DNA of 64,000 nt from CAWIVH01 sp963839475 (GCA_963839475.1 CAWIVH010000021.1:248001-312000), one strand, 5' to 3'; positions 54,412 to 63,858 are shown, numbered from the stretch's first letter. The notes: a model not told the origin generated them from the sequence alone. Made by a program: numbers and translations.

Positions 54412-54510
54412 AACTGTCGGTTTGTGTTTCTCTCCTGGTGCTCGTCGCAGTTCCAGCCTGGTTTATCTCCACAATGGCAGCAATGATTGGGAAAGGTTAT
54501 TACGCTTAAA

Positions 54511-54828
54511 ATGGGACAACAGGTAATCATAGCGCAGCAGGCTGGCGCCCCGGACATGCTGATTCAATTCGCTCCTATCATTATTATCGGGGCAGTCTTT
54601 TACCTCCTCATTTTTATGCCGATGCGAAAAAGGCAAAAAAAGCTGGATATGATGATTGAGGCTCTGAAGAATGGCGACAAGGTTATTACCAGCTCGGGCA
54701 TCTATGGAACCATCGCGGGGGTGAAGGACAAGACCTTCATTCTCAAGGTTGCCGACCAGGTAAAGATCGAGGTTACCAAGAATTCGATTGCCGGCATTCA
54801 GGGGCCCGAAGAAACTCCGGGCACCTAA
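54511..54828 (+). CDS. yajC: Sec translocase accessory protein YajC
   Basis: Small inner-membrane protein that joins SecDF in protein export. One membrane helix (IQFAPIIIIGAVFYLLIF) is followed by the basic stretch MPMRKRQKKLD and the conserved NGDKVITSSGIYGTIAGV. 105 aa from the ATG at 54511; a TTG at 54487 would add eight residues. It lies between tgt and secD. Confidence 0.95.
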   Translation: MGQQVIIAQQAGAPDMLIQFAPIIIIGAVFYLLIFMPMRKRQKKLDMMIEALKNGDKVITSSGIYGTIAGVKDKTFILKVADQVKIEVTKNSIAGIQGPEETPGT

Positions 54829-54903
54829 CAGGAATCCGCTTTCCATCCGAAGTCGTGACCCGGACCGGTCCAGGGACGGGTACACCAAACGTAGGGAACC
54901 GAT

Positions 54904-56514
54904 ATGCAAAAGAATCTGAAGTGGAAGATCCTAGCTATACTGGGGATCATGGTCATATGTATCTACCTGTTTGTCAGTCCGAGGGAGAAGGGCGCTGCCC
55001 TCCTTTCCCGCATCAACCTCGGACTGGACCTCAAAGGCGGAATGCACATGGTCCTGCAGGTTGTGACCGAAGAGGCTCTCAACCAGGAACTGGTGCAGGA
55101 CGCGGACAGAATCAACACAGAGTTGAAGACCAAAAACATCGCGTTCACAGCTTCCAAAAAGGGCAATGGCATGACGGTGGATATCTCCGGCGTCGACTCT
55201 GCCAAGGATAAGGACGTTAGGGCGTTTATCGATCAGCTCTATCAGAAGAAATACGCCGTACGCAGTACATCAGTCGAAGGAAAAACGAACTTCACCCTGT
55301 CGTTTCTTGGCGGCTACATGCGTGAGACGCAGGAGTCGACCGTCAAGCAGGCACTGGAAACCATCCGGCGCCGGGTGGATGCGCTGGGAGTATCTGAACC
55401 TACACTCCAGATTTACGGCGGCAGCGGCACCGAAGTTCAGGATCAGATCATCGTGGAGCTTCCCGGCGTGGACGATCCCGACCGGATAAAGGGTATCCTG
55501 GACCGCACTGCTCAGCTGGAACTGAAGATGGTGAAAAAAGACCAGGGCGGCCCGTTTTCGAGCATCGAATCCGCAGTACAGGCCAACGGCGGCAAAATTC
55601 CGGACGGCTATGAAATTTTGCCCTACCGCGAAGACCGTGGCGAGGATAACCGCCTCGAATACCTGGTTGTGAGCTCGACCTCGACTATCACAGGCAAACA
55701 CCTCAAGAACGCCAGGCGCTCCTCGGATTCCAACGGTGCTCCGGCAGTCGGTTTCTTCCTCAACGCCGAAGGAGCCGACCTATTCACGCGGGCCACGGAA
55801 CAGCATATTGGCGACCGATTGGCCATCGTGCTCGACAAAACCGTCAGTTCGGCACCGACGATTCAGGACCGAATCGGCGCGGAAGGAATCATCCACGGGC
55901 GCTTCACGGTGCAGCAGGCGGAAGATCTTGCCCTTCTGCTGCGCTCCGGCGCTCTGCCGGCGTCGCTCAGAGTAATTCACGAGCAGAGCGTGGGTGCTTC
56001 GCTGGGGAATGATTCCATCCGGGCCGGCATCATGGCCTCAATCATCGGCTTTGGCCTTGTCGTGATGGGAATGGTGATTTATTACAGGCATTCCGGCCTG
56101 AACGCCATCTGGTGTCTTCTTGGCAACCTCATTATTTTGATGGGATTCATGGGCGCCGTGGGAGCGACGCTGACTCTACCCGGGATTGCCGGGATCATCC
56201 TGACTATTGGTATGGCAGTCGACTCCAACATCCTTATTTTTGAGAGAATCCGGGAAGAGTTGCGCAACGGAAAAACCGTCCGTGCGGCTATTGACACCGG
56301 TTTCAGCAAGGTGTTTTGGACGATTCTCGACACTCACGTTACCACATTGATATCTGCAGCCTTCCTCTTCCAGTTCGGCACAGGTCCCATCCGCGGATTT
56401 GCGATCACACTGACCGTCGGATTGCTTGCGAACGTGTTTACGGCCGTTTACGTTTCCCACCGTTTGTTCGAAATGATGCTGGGAACCCGAAAAGTGGAAG
56501 CGCTATCGATTTAA
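54904..56514 (+). CDS. secD: Protein translocase subunit SecD
   Basis: Uses the proton gradient to pull exported proteins out of SecYEG. The first membrane helix is followed by the large periplasmic P1 region (about residues 40-340), including NLGLDLKGGMHMVLQV. Five more helices follow, with GIAGIILTIGMAVDSNILIFERIREELRNG holding the conserved aspartate (part shown). 536 aa. Confidence 0.97.
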   Translation: MQKNLKWKILAILGIMVICIYLFVSPREKGAALLSRINLGLDLKGGMHMVLQVVTEEALNQELVQDADRINTELKTKNIAFTASKKGNGMTVDISGVDSAKDKDVRAFIDQLYQKKYAVRSTSVEGKTNFTLSFLGGYMRETQESTVKQALETIRRRVDALGVSEPTLQIYGGSGTEVQDQIIVELPGVDDPDRIKGILDRTAQLELKMVKKDQGGPFSSIESAVQANGGKIPDGYEILPYREDRGEDNRLEYLVVSSTSTITGKHLKNARRSSDSNGAPAVGFFLNAEGADLFTRATEQHIGDRLAIVLDKTVSSAPTIQDRIGAEGIIHGRFTVQQAEDLALLLRSGALPASLRVIHEQSVGASLGNDSIRAGIMASIIGFGLVVMGMVIYYRHSGLNAIWCLLGNLIILMGFMGAVGATLTLPGIAGIILTIGMAVDSNILIFERIREELRNGKTVRAAIDTGFSKVFWTILDTHVTTLISAAFLFQFGTGPIRGFAITLTVGLLANVFTAVYVSHRLFEMMLGTRKVEALSI

Positions 56515-56616
56515 CGGAACTTTAGGGGCCTTGAAGGGGTCAAAAATAGCGAATCGGCAAAAGCCGGCGCGCAATCTGATTCCGAGGCTCTGATTCAGGA
56601 GATTCAGGAGCTCTTT

Positions 56617-57813
56617 GTGCAGATCTTACACGAAGTAAAGATAGACTGGCTTAAGCAAAAGTGGTACTTCCTGGGCTTTTCCTGGGTATTGATTGTCGCG
56701 GGAATCATCGGGTATTTCGTGCGCGGTGGCTTGGCTTATGGCATCGATTTCAGCGGCGGAACGATGATTTATCTCAAGTTCGCCAAAACCCCCGATCTCG
56801 ATCTTATCCGAAAATCGCTCAAGCCCGAATCGGTAGGTACTACGATTATCCAGAGGTTTGACGCGCCGGAAAAGAATTCGGTCCAGGTCCGGATGCAGGC
56901 TGTATTCGGAACTGGGCAGAGCGTCGATGCAGGGCAGCGGGAGGTTCAGAAACTTCTGCGGAACGCATTCGATGCGGAAAATGCTGCTAGTGCCAAGATT
57001 GATTTCAATAATGTCGGATTAGACGCACTGACGAAGTCATTACTGGACAGCGATCCCGATAATTTGAAAACGCAGAACAAAACCTCTCAGGAAACCCAAT
57101 CTTATTACCAGGGGCTGGCCCAGTCTCTGGTTGACTATCGAAACAAGACCAGGGAGGGCTTGGTGCCATCGCTGGACGATCTTAAGGCTGCTCCCAAAGC
57201 TACGTCAGCGACTGTGGAATTCCTGAAAAAAGGCTTTTACGCGGGCCCTTTTGCCGTAAAGGGGGTTGAGAGCGTAGGCGCGATCGTTGGAAGTGATCTG
57301 CGTCGGCGCGCAGCCCTCGCCGTGGGCCTTTCTTTTCTGGGCATGATGGTATACATCGGATTTCGATTTAAGCCAATCTACGGTGTAGCCGCTATTGTCG
57401 CGCTTTTTCACGACCTGGCGGTAACGCTCGGGCTCTTCGCACTGACACAAAAGGAAATATCGCTTACTGTGATCGCAGCCCTATTAACTTTGGTTGGCTA
57501 TTCGGTCAATGATACCATCGTGATTTTCGACCGGGTGCGCGAAAACCTCAGGAGCATGCGGAAGGAAACCTTACCGAATCTTCTTAATCTGAGTATCAAT
57601 CAGACATTGTCTCGGACTATCATTACTTCGGGAATGACATTCCTGTCGGTTTTCGCATTGTATGTCTTCGGTGGGGAGGTGCTGAACGGCTTCTCCTTTG
57701 CTCTCACCGTCGGCATTATCATTGGTACCTATTCCTCGATCGCGATTGCAGCTCCGATCGTGGACTGGTGGGATCGGGTTTCGGCTGAAAAGCCGAAACA
57801 TAAGTCTCAGTAA
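56617..57813 (+). CDS. secF: Protein translocase subunit SecF
   Basis: Partner of SecD. The GTG start at 56617 has CAGGAG upstream. AYGIDFSGGTMIYLKF is the first-loop motif, and LTLVGYSVNDTIVIFDRVRENLRSMR (part) is the conserved membrane motif. The periplasmic loop is longer than in E. coli SecF (323 aa there, 398 here); the extra residues lie at about 90-200, a helical Gln/Asn-rich segment. The 102-base gap from secD contains nothing clear. Confidence 0.95.
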   Translation: MQILHEVKIDWLKQKWYFLGFSWVLIVAGIIGYFVRGGLAYGIDFSGGTMIYLKFAKTPDLDLIRKSLKPESVGTTIIQRFDAPEKNSVQVRMQAVFGTGQSVDAGQREVQKLLRNAFDAENAASAKIDFNNVGLDALTKSLLDSDPDNLKTQNKTSQETQSYYQGLAQSLVDYRNKTREGLVPSLDDLKAAPKATSATVEFLKKGFYAGPFAVKGVESVGAIVGSDLRRRAALAVGLSFLGMMVYIGFRFKPIYGVAAIVALFHDLAVTLGLFALTQKEISLTVIAALLTLVGYSVNDTIVIFDRVRENLRSMRKETLPNLLNLSINQTLSRTIITSGMTFLSVFALYVFGGEVLNGFSFALTVGIIIGTYSSIAIAAPIVDWWDRVSAEKPKHKSQ

Positions 57814-57897
57814 GGGTGGGACGCGGACGCCCTGGCATCACATCGTGAAAAGTCTGAAAAAGGCTGAAAAATCACGAATATGCGGGAGAGAAACTGC

Positions 57898-57927
57898 TTG
57901 ACAGATTTTGCGGCTCGATATTAAGAT
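57898..57927 (+). promoter_or_regulatory. Candidate promoter of the tonB-exbB-exbD unit
   Basis: A perfect TTGACA, an 18-base spacer and TAAGAT (five of six) lie 69 bases before the tonB start. No Fur-type box was recognised around it. Confidence 0.55.
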
Positions 57928-57995
57928 CGCGTCCTTAATTCTGTGGCCGCAAGGACCCCAATATTTACGCCTACGGGCAGTCTACGAGGGGATAA

Positions 57996-58748
57996 ATGTT
58001 CGAAACATTGGAACAAACCAGTAAATCGGATCTCGCTAAGCGCCTAATAACGCTAGTGATATCCATCGTGGTGCACGTAGTGGCGATAATAGTAATTGTT
58101 ATCTTGCCGCTTGTGTTCTTTAACGTGCTTCCGGAAGGCGAGCTCCTGACCTTCCTGATTGCGCCGCCACCACCACCGCCACCACCGCCACCGCCACCAC
58201 CGCCGCCGACTCCGAACCGGGCAATACCGCAAAGAGTCACGGTGGATCCGACCAAGTTCGTTGCTCCGACGGAAATTCCAAAGGAAATCCCGCCGCCGGT
58301 TGACGAGCCGCCGGTTGTTGGCGTCAGCGGTGTTGTAGGGGGAATACCTGGGGGTGTACAGGGAGGAGTCGTAGGAGGCGTTCCCGGGGGAGTGGTAGGA
58401 GGCGTATTAGGCGGAGTTCCGCCGCCACCGCCGCCGCCGCCGCCTCGTCCGGTTAAGCGCGAGCCTATTCGTGTGGGCGGAAACGTCCAAGAATCAAAGC
58501 TCATCAAGAGGATTGAGCCCGTATATCCAGAACTGGCAAAGCGGGCGCGTGTCTCGGGGACAGTCATCCTTCAGGTCACAGTCGATGAAGAAGGCAACGT
58601 ATCCGAAATCCGCGTGCTCCGAGGACATCCTTTGTTGGATGACGAAGCCGTTCGAGCCGTTAAGCAATGGAAGTATTCGCCAACACTGTTGAACGGGGAG
58701 CCGGTCCCGGTTATCGCTACCGTGACTGTCATCTTCAACCTGAGATAA
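57996..58748 (+). CDS. tonB: TonB-like energy transducer with polyproline and glycine-valine hinges
   Basis: Carries proton-motive energy from ExbB/ExbD to outer membrane receptors. One N-terminal helix (about residues 20-45) anchors it, then a run of 15 prolines (58164-58208). A spacer of eight or so GG-[IV]-x repeats (GVVGGIPGGVQGGVVGGV...) follows, then a second run of nine prolines. The C-terminal ~90 residues are the TonB domain (RIEPVYPELAKRARVSGTVILQVTVDEEG, part shown), ending in IFNLR. The long proline runs should need EF-P for translation. 250 aa. exbB follows after 38 bases. Confidence 0.93.
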   Translation: MFETLEQTSKSDLAKRLITLVISIVVHVVAIIVIVILPLVFFNVLPEGELLTFLIAPPPPPPPPPPPPPPPTPNRAIPQRVTVDPTKFVAPTEIPKEIPPPVDEPPVVGVSGVVGGIPGGVQGGVVGGVPGGVVGGVLGGVPPPPPPPPPRPVKREPIRVGGNVQESKLIKRIEPVYPELAKRARVSGTVILQVTVDEEGNVSEIRVLRGHPLLDDEAVRAVKQWKYSPTLLNGEPVPVIATVTVIFNLR

Positions 58749-58786
58749 TCAATTCCCAACTTTAGTCGGAGGTTAGAAAAAATTCG

Positions 58787-59467
58787 ATGGGATCAATCAA
58801 TATAGTAGAACTATGGAGTTCCATGGGCAACATCGCTAAGGGGGTCGTCATCATCCTTGGCATTATGTCGGCCTATTCGATCAGCGTCATGATCGAACGG
58901 TGGATCACTTATCGGGCTGCCCGCAAACAGTCCAGAGTGTTCACCCCAGCCGTGGCAGAATGCCTGAAGGAAGGAAAGATCGACGAAGCCATCGCCCTTG
59001 GTGAACAGAATAATAAGAGCCATCTGGCTAAGGTGCTGATTTCCGGGTTGCATGAGCTCCAGGCTCACACCAAGAGCAAGGAAATTCCCGGCGAAACCAT
59101 CGAAGCCGCAAAGAGGGCTTTGGAGCGCGCTACCGCCATCGGTATCGAAGACCTCAAGCGCGGTCTGGGCGGCCTTGCCACTATCGGCTCGGTAGCCCCC
59201 TTCGTCGGACTCTTCGGGACGACCATCGGTATCATCAACGCCTTCCAGGGCATGAAAACGGAAGAAACTGCTGGTATCGCCGCCGTCGCCGGAGGTATTG
59301 CAGAAGCTCTGGTCACCACGGCATTCGGTCTTTTCGTCGCCGTTCCCGCCGTGATGGCGTTCAACTCCTTCACCAACAAAATCGAAACCTTTACTGTCGA
59401 AATGGACAATTCCTCTTCGGAATTGATCGACTACTTCCTAAAGAAACGGGGACAGATCGGTGGCTAA
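58787..59467 (+). CDS. exbB: MotA/TolQ/ExbB proton channel family protein
   Basis: Membrane scaffold of the ExbBD motor, with three helices: about residues 12-34, 125-150 and 165-190. The conserved segment GGLATIGSVAPFVGLFGTTIGIINAF contains the family motif (part shown), followed by GGIAEALVTTAFGLFVAVPAVMAFN. 226 aa. It overlaps exbD by eight bases. Confidence 0.94.
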   Translation: MGSINIVELWSSMGNIAKGVVIILGIMSAYSISVMIERWITYRAARKQSRVFTPAVAECLKEGKIDEAIALGEQNNKSHLAKVLISGLHELQAHTKSKEIPGETIEAAKRALERATAIGIEDLKRGLGGLATIGSVAPFVGLFGTTIGIINAFQGMKTEETAGIAAVAGGIAEALVTTAFGLFVAVPAVMAFNSFTNKIETFTVEMDNSSSELIDYFLKKRGQIGG

Positions 59468-59882
59468 ACGAGGGCTGGGACACAGTAACGTAAATGCCGA
59501 GATTAATGTCACGCCGATGGCTGACATTATGCTGGTGCTGCTGATCATCTTCATGATCACGACACCCTTGATGCAGAGCGGCGTGACTGTCAACCTCCCC
59601 AAAGCCAAGAATCCCTTGGATGCACCGGAGGCGGATAGCAAGGACGCGGTTGTAATCGCCTTGAACCGCGATGGTCGCATCTATCTGGCCAAAAACCCCA
59701 TTTCCGAGGCGGAAATGTTCGAGTTTCTGACCAAGCGGTTCGGTGGAGGGGAAATCAATAAGACGATCTACCTCAAAGCTGATACGGCAGTGGCCTATGG
59801 CCGGGTCGTGCAAGTCGTCAACCAGGCCCGTAAAGCAGGGGTCGAACGCATCGGTCTTATGGCTGAAAAGGAAAAACCTTAA
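59460..59882 (+). CDS. exbD: ExbD/TolR-family biopolymer transport protein (first copy)
   Basis: Proton-carrying stator partner of ExbB. The GTG at 59460 overlaps exbB by eight bases. NAEINVTPMADIMLVLLIIFMITTPLM holds the single helix with its essential aspartate (part shown). A periplasmic domain ends with the typical VVNQARKAGVERIGLM. 140 aa. A second exbD follows after a 394-base gap. Confidence 0.94.
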   Translation: MAKRGLGHSNVNAEINVTPMADIMLVLLIIFMITTPLMQSGVTVNLPKAKNPLDAPEADSKDAVVIALNRDGRIYLAKNPISEAEMFEFLTKRFGGGEINKTIYLKADTAVAYGRVVQVVNQARKAGVERIGLMAEKEKP

Positions 59883-60276
59883 CGGCTCTGGTATGCCCGA
59901 CCATAGGATCGGGGTTGATTCACATCGGATGCGCGGTCAGCGGGGCTGAACTGCTTGTATGGCGCGGAGTAATGAATGGGGGAATCGCGCCCCATGAGCA
60001 GGGGCTCGATTTTGCCTAACGGCTCACCACGCAAAGCGGTTCAGCTTGGCAGGATGTTAGCCGCCACGACCGCGCGCATCCGTGTGAATCATCGAATCTG
60101 TCTAACTCCTGAATTGTACCGTTAAACCCGGAGGCACTTTCCGGCAGGAGTTAAGCGAGAACGTCATTATTCGCGGCGGCCAATAAACCGGCCTGTGACG
60201 AACCTGGGCTGGCGATCGCCAGACAGGGTCGGCAGCCAGGCGAACGCGGCCACGGTTGAGAAAGGAAGTCCTTCTT
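59883..60276. other. Gap between the two exbD genes with structured elements
   Basis: No gene is seen in these 394 bases. They contain an inverted repeat, TAACTCCTG (60103-60111) with CAGGAGTTA (60145-60153) and further inner pairing, and a perfect 14-base palindrome around GCGATCGC (60209-60222). Neither is followed by a T run, so they look more like regulatory or RNA-processing structures than a terminator. Confidence 0.4.
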
Positions 60277-60693
60277 ATGAGTATGGGCGGAGTCGGCAAA
60301 AAGGGCCCCAAGTCCGATATCAATATCACTCCTTATATTGACATCCTCTTGGTGCTTCTCATCATCTTCATGGTTATCACACCTGTTCGCCAAATGGACC
60401 TGGATGTCAAAGTCCCTCAGTCCAATGAGAGCACCGACACAAAACCAGTGATCGATCCCAGTGTAATTGTGGTTTCGGTCGGCGAGTCCGCGCAGATCGC
60501 TATCAACCAGGATCCCACGGACATCGGCTCTTTGGGTGCGAAGCTTCAAGAGATTTACAGCGCCCGTGCGAACAAGAACATGTTCATCAGCGCCAGCCCG
60601 AAACTTCCCTACGGCGACGTCGTCAAGGTTATTGACATCGCGAAGGGTGCGGGTGTTGGCGATATAGGTCTCATTACAGAAGAGATCCGTTAG
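60277..60693 (+). CDS. exbD: ExbD/TolR-family biopolymer transport protein (second copy)
   Basis: Second ExbD-type subunit. The ATG at 60277 (MSMGGVGKKG...) follows AAAGGAAG; an in-frame upstream ATG at 60256 has weaker context. The helix SDINITPYIDILLVLLIIFMVI has the conserved aspartate (part shown), and the periplasmic domain ends with VIDIAKGAGVGDIGLI. 138 aa. It is clearly diverged from the first copy, so it is not a recent duplicate. Two ExbD paralogues with one ExbB are common in Acidobacteriota- and Myxococcota-like clusters. Confidence 0.93.
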   Translation: MSMGGVGKKGPKSDINITPYIDILLVLLIIFMVITPVRQMDLDVKVPQSNESTDTKPVIDPSVIVVSVGESAQIAINQDPTDIGSLGAKLQEIYSARANKNMFISASPKLPYGDVVKVIDIAKGAGVGDIGLITEEIR

Positions 60694-60737
60694 GGGTTCC
60701 GATCCCTCGCGCTACAATTTATTGTCTGGAGGCCATA

Positions 60738-61523
60738 ATGAAGTTCAACAAAAAGTGGCTGGTCGCTCTGTTGCTCGTAGCGGCTTTACCCATGTCAGGC
60801 TGTGGTTTCATTACGAAGCTGCGCGCTCGCGACAGCTTGAACAAGGGGGTCAAGTCTTTTACCGAGCAGAAGTACGACAAGGCCGCTGAGTTTTTCGAAG
60901 AAGCCATCCGGTTGGATCCGGAATTCGAAGTGGCTCGCATGTATCTAGCAACGACCTACACATCCCAGTTCGTACCTGGCTCTCCAGATCCCAAGAGCGA
61001 GGAAAATGCGAAGAAGGCGATCAAAACCTTCGAGGATGTTCTGACGAATAAAAAAGAAGGACCGCCCAATATCAATGCGATGTTGAGCATTGCCAGCCTC
61101 TACTACCAGCTGAAAGATTACGATAAATCGAAAGAGTGGTGCGGTAAGATTCAGACCACCGATCCTCAGAATGCCGAGGCCCTCTATCGCGTAGCCGTAA
61201 TTGACTTTGATGACTCCCTGAAAAAGACGGGATTGCAGGGTGAAAATGTCCAGTTCCTCAGCGCGGAAGAAAAGGCGCACGCCGTGGCGGACATAGATGA
61301 AGGCTTGAAGGCTCTGGATAAAGCACTCCAGATTCGGCCTGATTACTTTGATGCCATGGAGTACCAGAACCTGCTCTGGCGCGAAAAAGCCAAATTCGAG
61401 AAAGACGAAAAGGCCAAGAATGAACTTATTCGCCAGGCTGATCTCGTCGCGCAGAAGGCGCTCCAGATGCGATTGAAGGCTCAGGAAGAAGAGGCCAAAA
61501 AGCCCAAGAAACTCGCAAAGTAG
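60738..61523 (+). CDS. TPR-repeat lipoprotein
   Basis: Signal peptide with lipobox LPMSGC (residues 16-21, cysteine 21), so it should be lipidated in the envelope. At least three TPR-like helix pairs follow, including NKGVKSFTEQKYDKAAEFFEEAIRLDPEF and AMLSIASLYYQLKDYDKSKEW (parts shown), and a basic C-terminal helix rich in Lys and Glu. 261 aa. It directly follows the second exbD with its own ribosome-binding site (CTGGAGG), so it probably serves the same uptake system as a scaffold. A strong terminator ends the unit. Confidence 0.82.
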   Translation: MKFNKKWLVALLLVAALPMSGCGFITKLRARDSLNKGVKSFTEQKYDKAAEFFEEAIRLDPEFEVARMYLATTYTSQFVPGSPDPKSEENAKKAIKTFEDVLTNKKEGPPNINAMLSIASLYYQLKDYDKSKEWCGKIQTTDPQNAEALYRVAVIDFDDSLKKTGLQGENVQFLSAEEKAHAVADIDEGLKALDKALQIRPDYFDAMEYQNLLWREKAKFEKDEKAKNELIRQADLVAQKALQMRLKAQEEEAKKPKKLAK

Positions 61524-61547
61524 TCCTAACCTCCTCTGAGAATCACA

Positions 61548-61573
61548 AATGGGGGCCTTTGGCCCCCATTTTT
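61548..61573 (+). terminator. Terminator after the exb-TPR unit
   Basis: A perfect 10-base-pair stem, AATGGGGGCC with GGCCCCCATT, three-base loop, followed by TTT. It marks the end of the tonB-exb-TPR transcription unit. Confidence 0.88.
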
Positions 61574-61645
61574 ATTGAACTCACCGGCCAAAGGCGCTCT
61601 AGCCAAATCCTCCGGGAATCAGGGGCCCTGCTTTCCGCCCGCTAC

Positions 61646-61673
61646 TTGCCGCAAACCCTGCTTCCATTATAAT
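61646..61673 (+). promoter_or_regulatory. Promoter of the (p)ppGpp synthetase gene
   Basis: TTGCCG, a 16-base spacer and a perfect TATAAT, with the start codon at 61696 only 22 bases downstream. The leader would be very short (about 15 bases). Confidence 0.6.
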
Positions 61674-61695
61674 GTTCTGCGTCTGAACTGTTTTT

Positions 61696-63858
61696 ATGAT
61701 CCGATACGAAGATTTGGCCGAAACTGTCTTGAAGCACCATCCCGGTCAGTCCCTCGAACTGGTCCAGCGAGGCTACGTGGTCTCCGCCAAGTACCACAAG
61801 GGCCAGGTCCGACTGAGCGGGGAGCCCTATCTTTCACATCCGATCGAGGTGGCACATATTCTCGCGGAAATGCGGCTGGGTGCCGTGGCAGTCACAGCCG
61901 GACTTCTGCACGATGTGCTGGAAGATACCCTTATGACCGCCGAGGAACTTCGCAAACAATTCGGCGATGAAGTTCTCCAAATAGTTGACGGGGTCACCAA
62001 AATCTCCCAGGTCCACTTCACCTCGCGCCACGAAAAGCAGGCGGAAAACTTCCGCAAGATGCTTCTTGCCATGGTTGGGGATATCCGGGTTCTTTTCGTC
62101 AAACTGGCAGACCGGCTGCATAACATGAGAACCCTTCAGTACTTGCCACCCGAGCGGCGAGAACGTATCTCCGTTGAAACCCTCGAGATTTACGGCCCCT
62201 TGGCGCATCGCCTGGGAATGGCCAAGATTAGGGGGGAATTGGAGGACCTATCCTTTAGCTTTCTCGATCCGGTCGCCTACCAGAACACCGTCGCGTTGAT
62301 TGAGGCGAGGAGAGCCGTCAGCGCTGATTTTATTGAAGAGGCAAAGCACGCTATTTCCGCTGAGTTGGGTGAATCCAAAATTCCTGCTCGCCTGGAAAGC
62401 CGGATCAAAAGGATTTACGGCGTCTATAACAAGATGCGGCGCCAGAAAATCACCATCGAGGAAGTCTATGATTTCATCGCCATCCGGGTGATTACGGATT
62501 CCGAAAGGCATTGCTACCAGATTCTCGGAATCCTGCACAACCTGTGGAAACCCGTGCCAGGCAGGATCAAAGATTATATAGCCATCCCGCGCCCCAACCT
62601 CTATCAGTCCCTGCATACCTCAGTCATCGGCAAAAACGGCCAGCCCTTTGAAATCCAGATCAGAACTGAAGATATGCACCGGGTGGCAGAAGAGGGAATC
62701 GCGGCGCATTGGAAATACAAAGAAGGCAAATCAGGTTCTATGGCCGAGGAAGAGCAGTTCCGTTGGCTGCGGCAACTGATCGACCAGCAGCGCGAAATCA
62801 GCGATCCGCGCGAGTTCCTGACAAGCCTTAAAGTGGATCTTTACCCCGATGAGGTTTACTGCTTTACCCCGAAAGGAGAGGTAATCACCCTTCCGCGCGA
62901 TGCAACGCCGGTGGATTTTGCCTATGCCATCCATACGCAAGTCGGACATCATTGCCTCGGTGCTAAGGTAAACAATCGAATCGTCCCTCTCAGATATAAG
63001 CTCAAAAACGGAGAGGTTGTCGAGATACTGACGTCCAAGGATTCGGGACCCAGTCGCGACTGGCTGACCTTCGCCACCACAGCCCGAGCGAGAAACCGGA
63101 TCAAGCGCTGGCTCTACCAGAAGGAACGGGAAGACGCGGCCGAATTAGGGAAGAAACTTCTGGAGAAGGAAGGGCGTAAATTCAAGATTTCATGGAAGAA
63201 AGTCCTGGAGATGGAGGAGCTGACTCGCGTGATCCAGGATCAGGGATGCTCGACCATCGACGATCTCTACCCGACAGTTGGATTCGGCAAGGTTTCACCT
63301 CGGCAGCTGTTCACCGCCCTTTTCCCGGACAGGATTCCCGAACCTCAGGAAGGGAAGGGAAAGGTATCGGTTATCGAAAAGGCCGTAAACAAAGTTTTGG
63401 GAAGGAGTGAGACTCCCATTGCTGTGCGCGGCCAGGGCGGCCTTCTTGTCTACCGCGGCAAATGCTGCAACCCAATCCGTGGCGACGATATCGTCGGTTA
63501 CATTACCAGGGGTAAGGGCATTTCCGTCCATTCGACCAATTGTCCGAATGCGGCCAGCTTTATCGGATCCGACCGCATGACCGAAGTCGAATGGATCAAC
63601 GTACCGGATAATGATTTTTTTACCGTGGGACTCCGCATTGCGGCCGAAGACAGGCAGGGCTTGCTCGCCGATATTACATCGGCGATTTCCAACCTCAAGA
63701 CCAACATACGTGAGAGCAGTTCTAAGAGCGAAGGGGGGATCGGATCGGTTAAGGTCACGGTGGAAATTCGGGATACGCGTCAGTTGCAGAAGGTAATACA
63801 GGGAATTAAGGCAATTCGAGGTGTGCAGGAGGTGGAACGGGTCACCCGCGTTCCATAA
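61696..63858 (+). CDS. rel: Bifunctional (p)ppGpp synthetase/hydrolase (Rel/SpoT)
   Basis: Controls the stringent response. The HD hydrolase domain (about residues 25-180) has SHPIEVAHIL with His48 and LLHDVLED with the His72-Asp73 pair. The synthetase domain (about 220-340) has KDYIAIPRPNLYQSLHTSV, preceded by Arg-Ile-Lys, the R-x-K-D form typical of bifunctional enzymes, and EIQIRTEDMH. TGS (VYCFTPKGEVITLP) and C-terminal ACT (VGLRIAAEDRQGLLADI) domains are complete, with a CC region (GKCCNP). 720 aa. It is followed by ridA. Confidence 0.96.
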   Translation: MIRYEDLAETVLKHHPGQSLELVQRGYVVSAKYHKGQVRLSGEPYLSHPIEVAHILAEMRLGAVAVTAGLLHDVLEDTLMTAEELRKQFGDEVLQIVDGVTKISQVHFTSRHEKQAENFRKMLLAMVGDIRVLFVKLADRLHNMRTLQYLPPERRERISVETLEIYGPLAHRLGMAKIRGELEDLSFSFLDPVAYQNTVALIEARRAVSADFIEEAKHAISAELGESKIPARLESRIKRIYGVYNKMRRQKITIEEVYDFIAIRVITDSERHCYQILGILHNLWKPVPGRIKDYIAIPRPNLYQSLHTSVIGKNGQPFEIQIRTEDMHRVAEEGIAAHWKYKEGKSGSMAEEEQFRWLRQLIDQQREISDPREFLTSLKVDLYPDEVYCFTPKGEVITLPRDATPVDFAYAIHTQVGHHCLGAKVNNRIVPLRYKLKNGEVVEILTSKDSGPSRDWLTFATTARARNRIKRWLYQKEREDAAELGKKLLEKEGRKFKISWKKVLEMEELTRVIQDQGCSTIDDLYPTVGFGKVSPRQLFTALFPDRIPEPQEGKGKVSVIEKAVNKVLGRSETPIAVRGQGGLLVYRGKCCNPIRGDDIVGYITRGKGISVHSTNCPNAASFIGSDRMTEVEWINVPDNDFFTVGLRIAAEDRQGLLADITSAISNLKTNIRESSSKSEGGIGSVKVTVEIRDTRQLQKVIQGIKAIRGVQEVERVTRVP

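Noticed and set aside
58164..58440. CCG/CCA and GGN repeats as a mobile or CRISPR-like repeat
   Set aside because: They encode the proline and glycine-valine hinges of TonB in one continuous frame and show no spacers or inverted ends.
60209..60222. GCGATCGC palindrome as a cyanobacterial HIP1 element
   Set aside because: Only this single site was noticed and the gene content is not cyanobacterial; one 8-base palindrome is expected by chance in GC-rich DNA.
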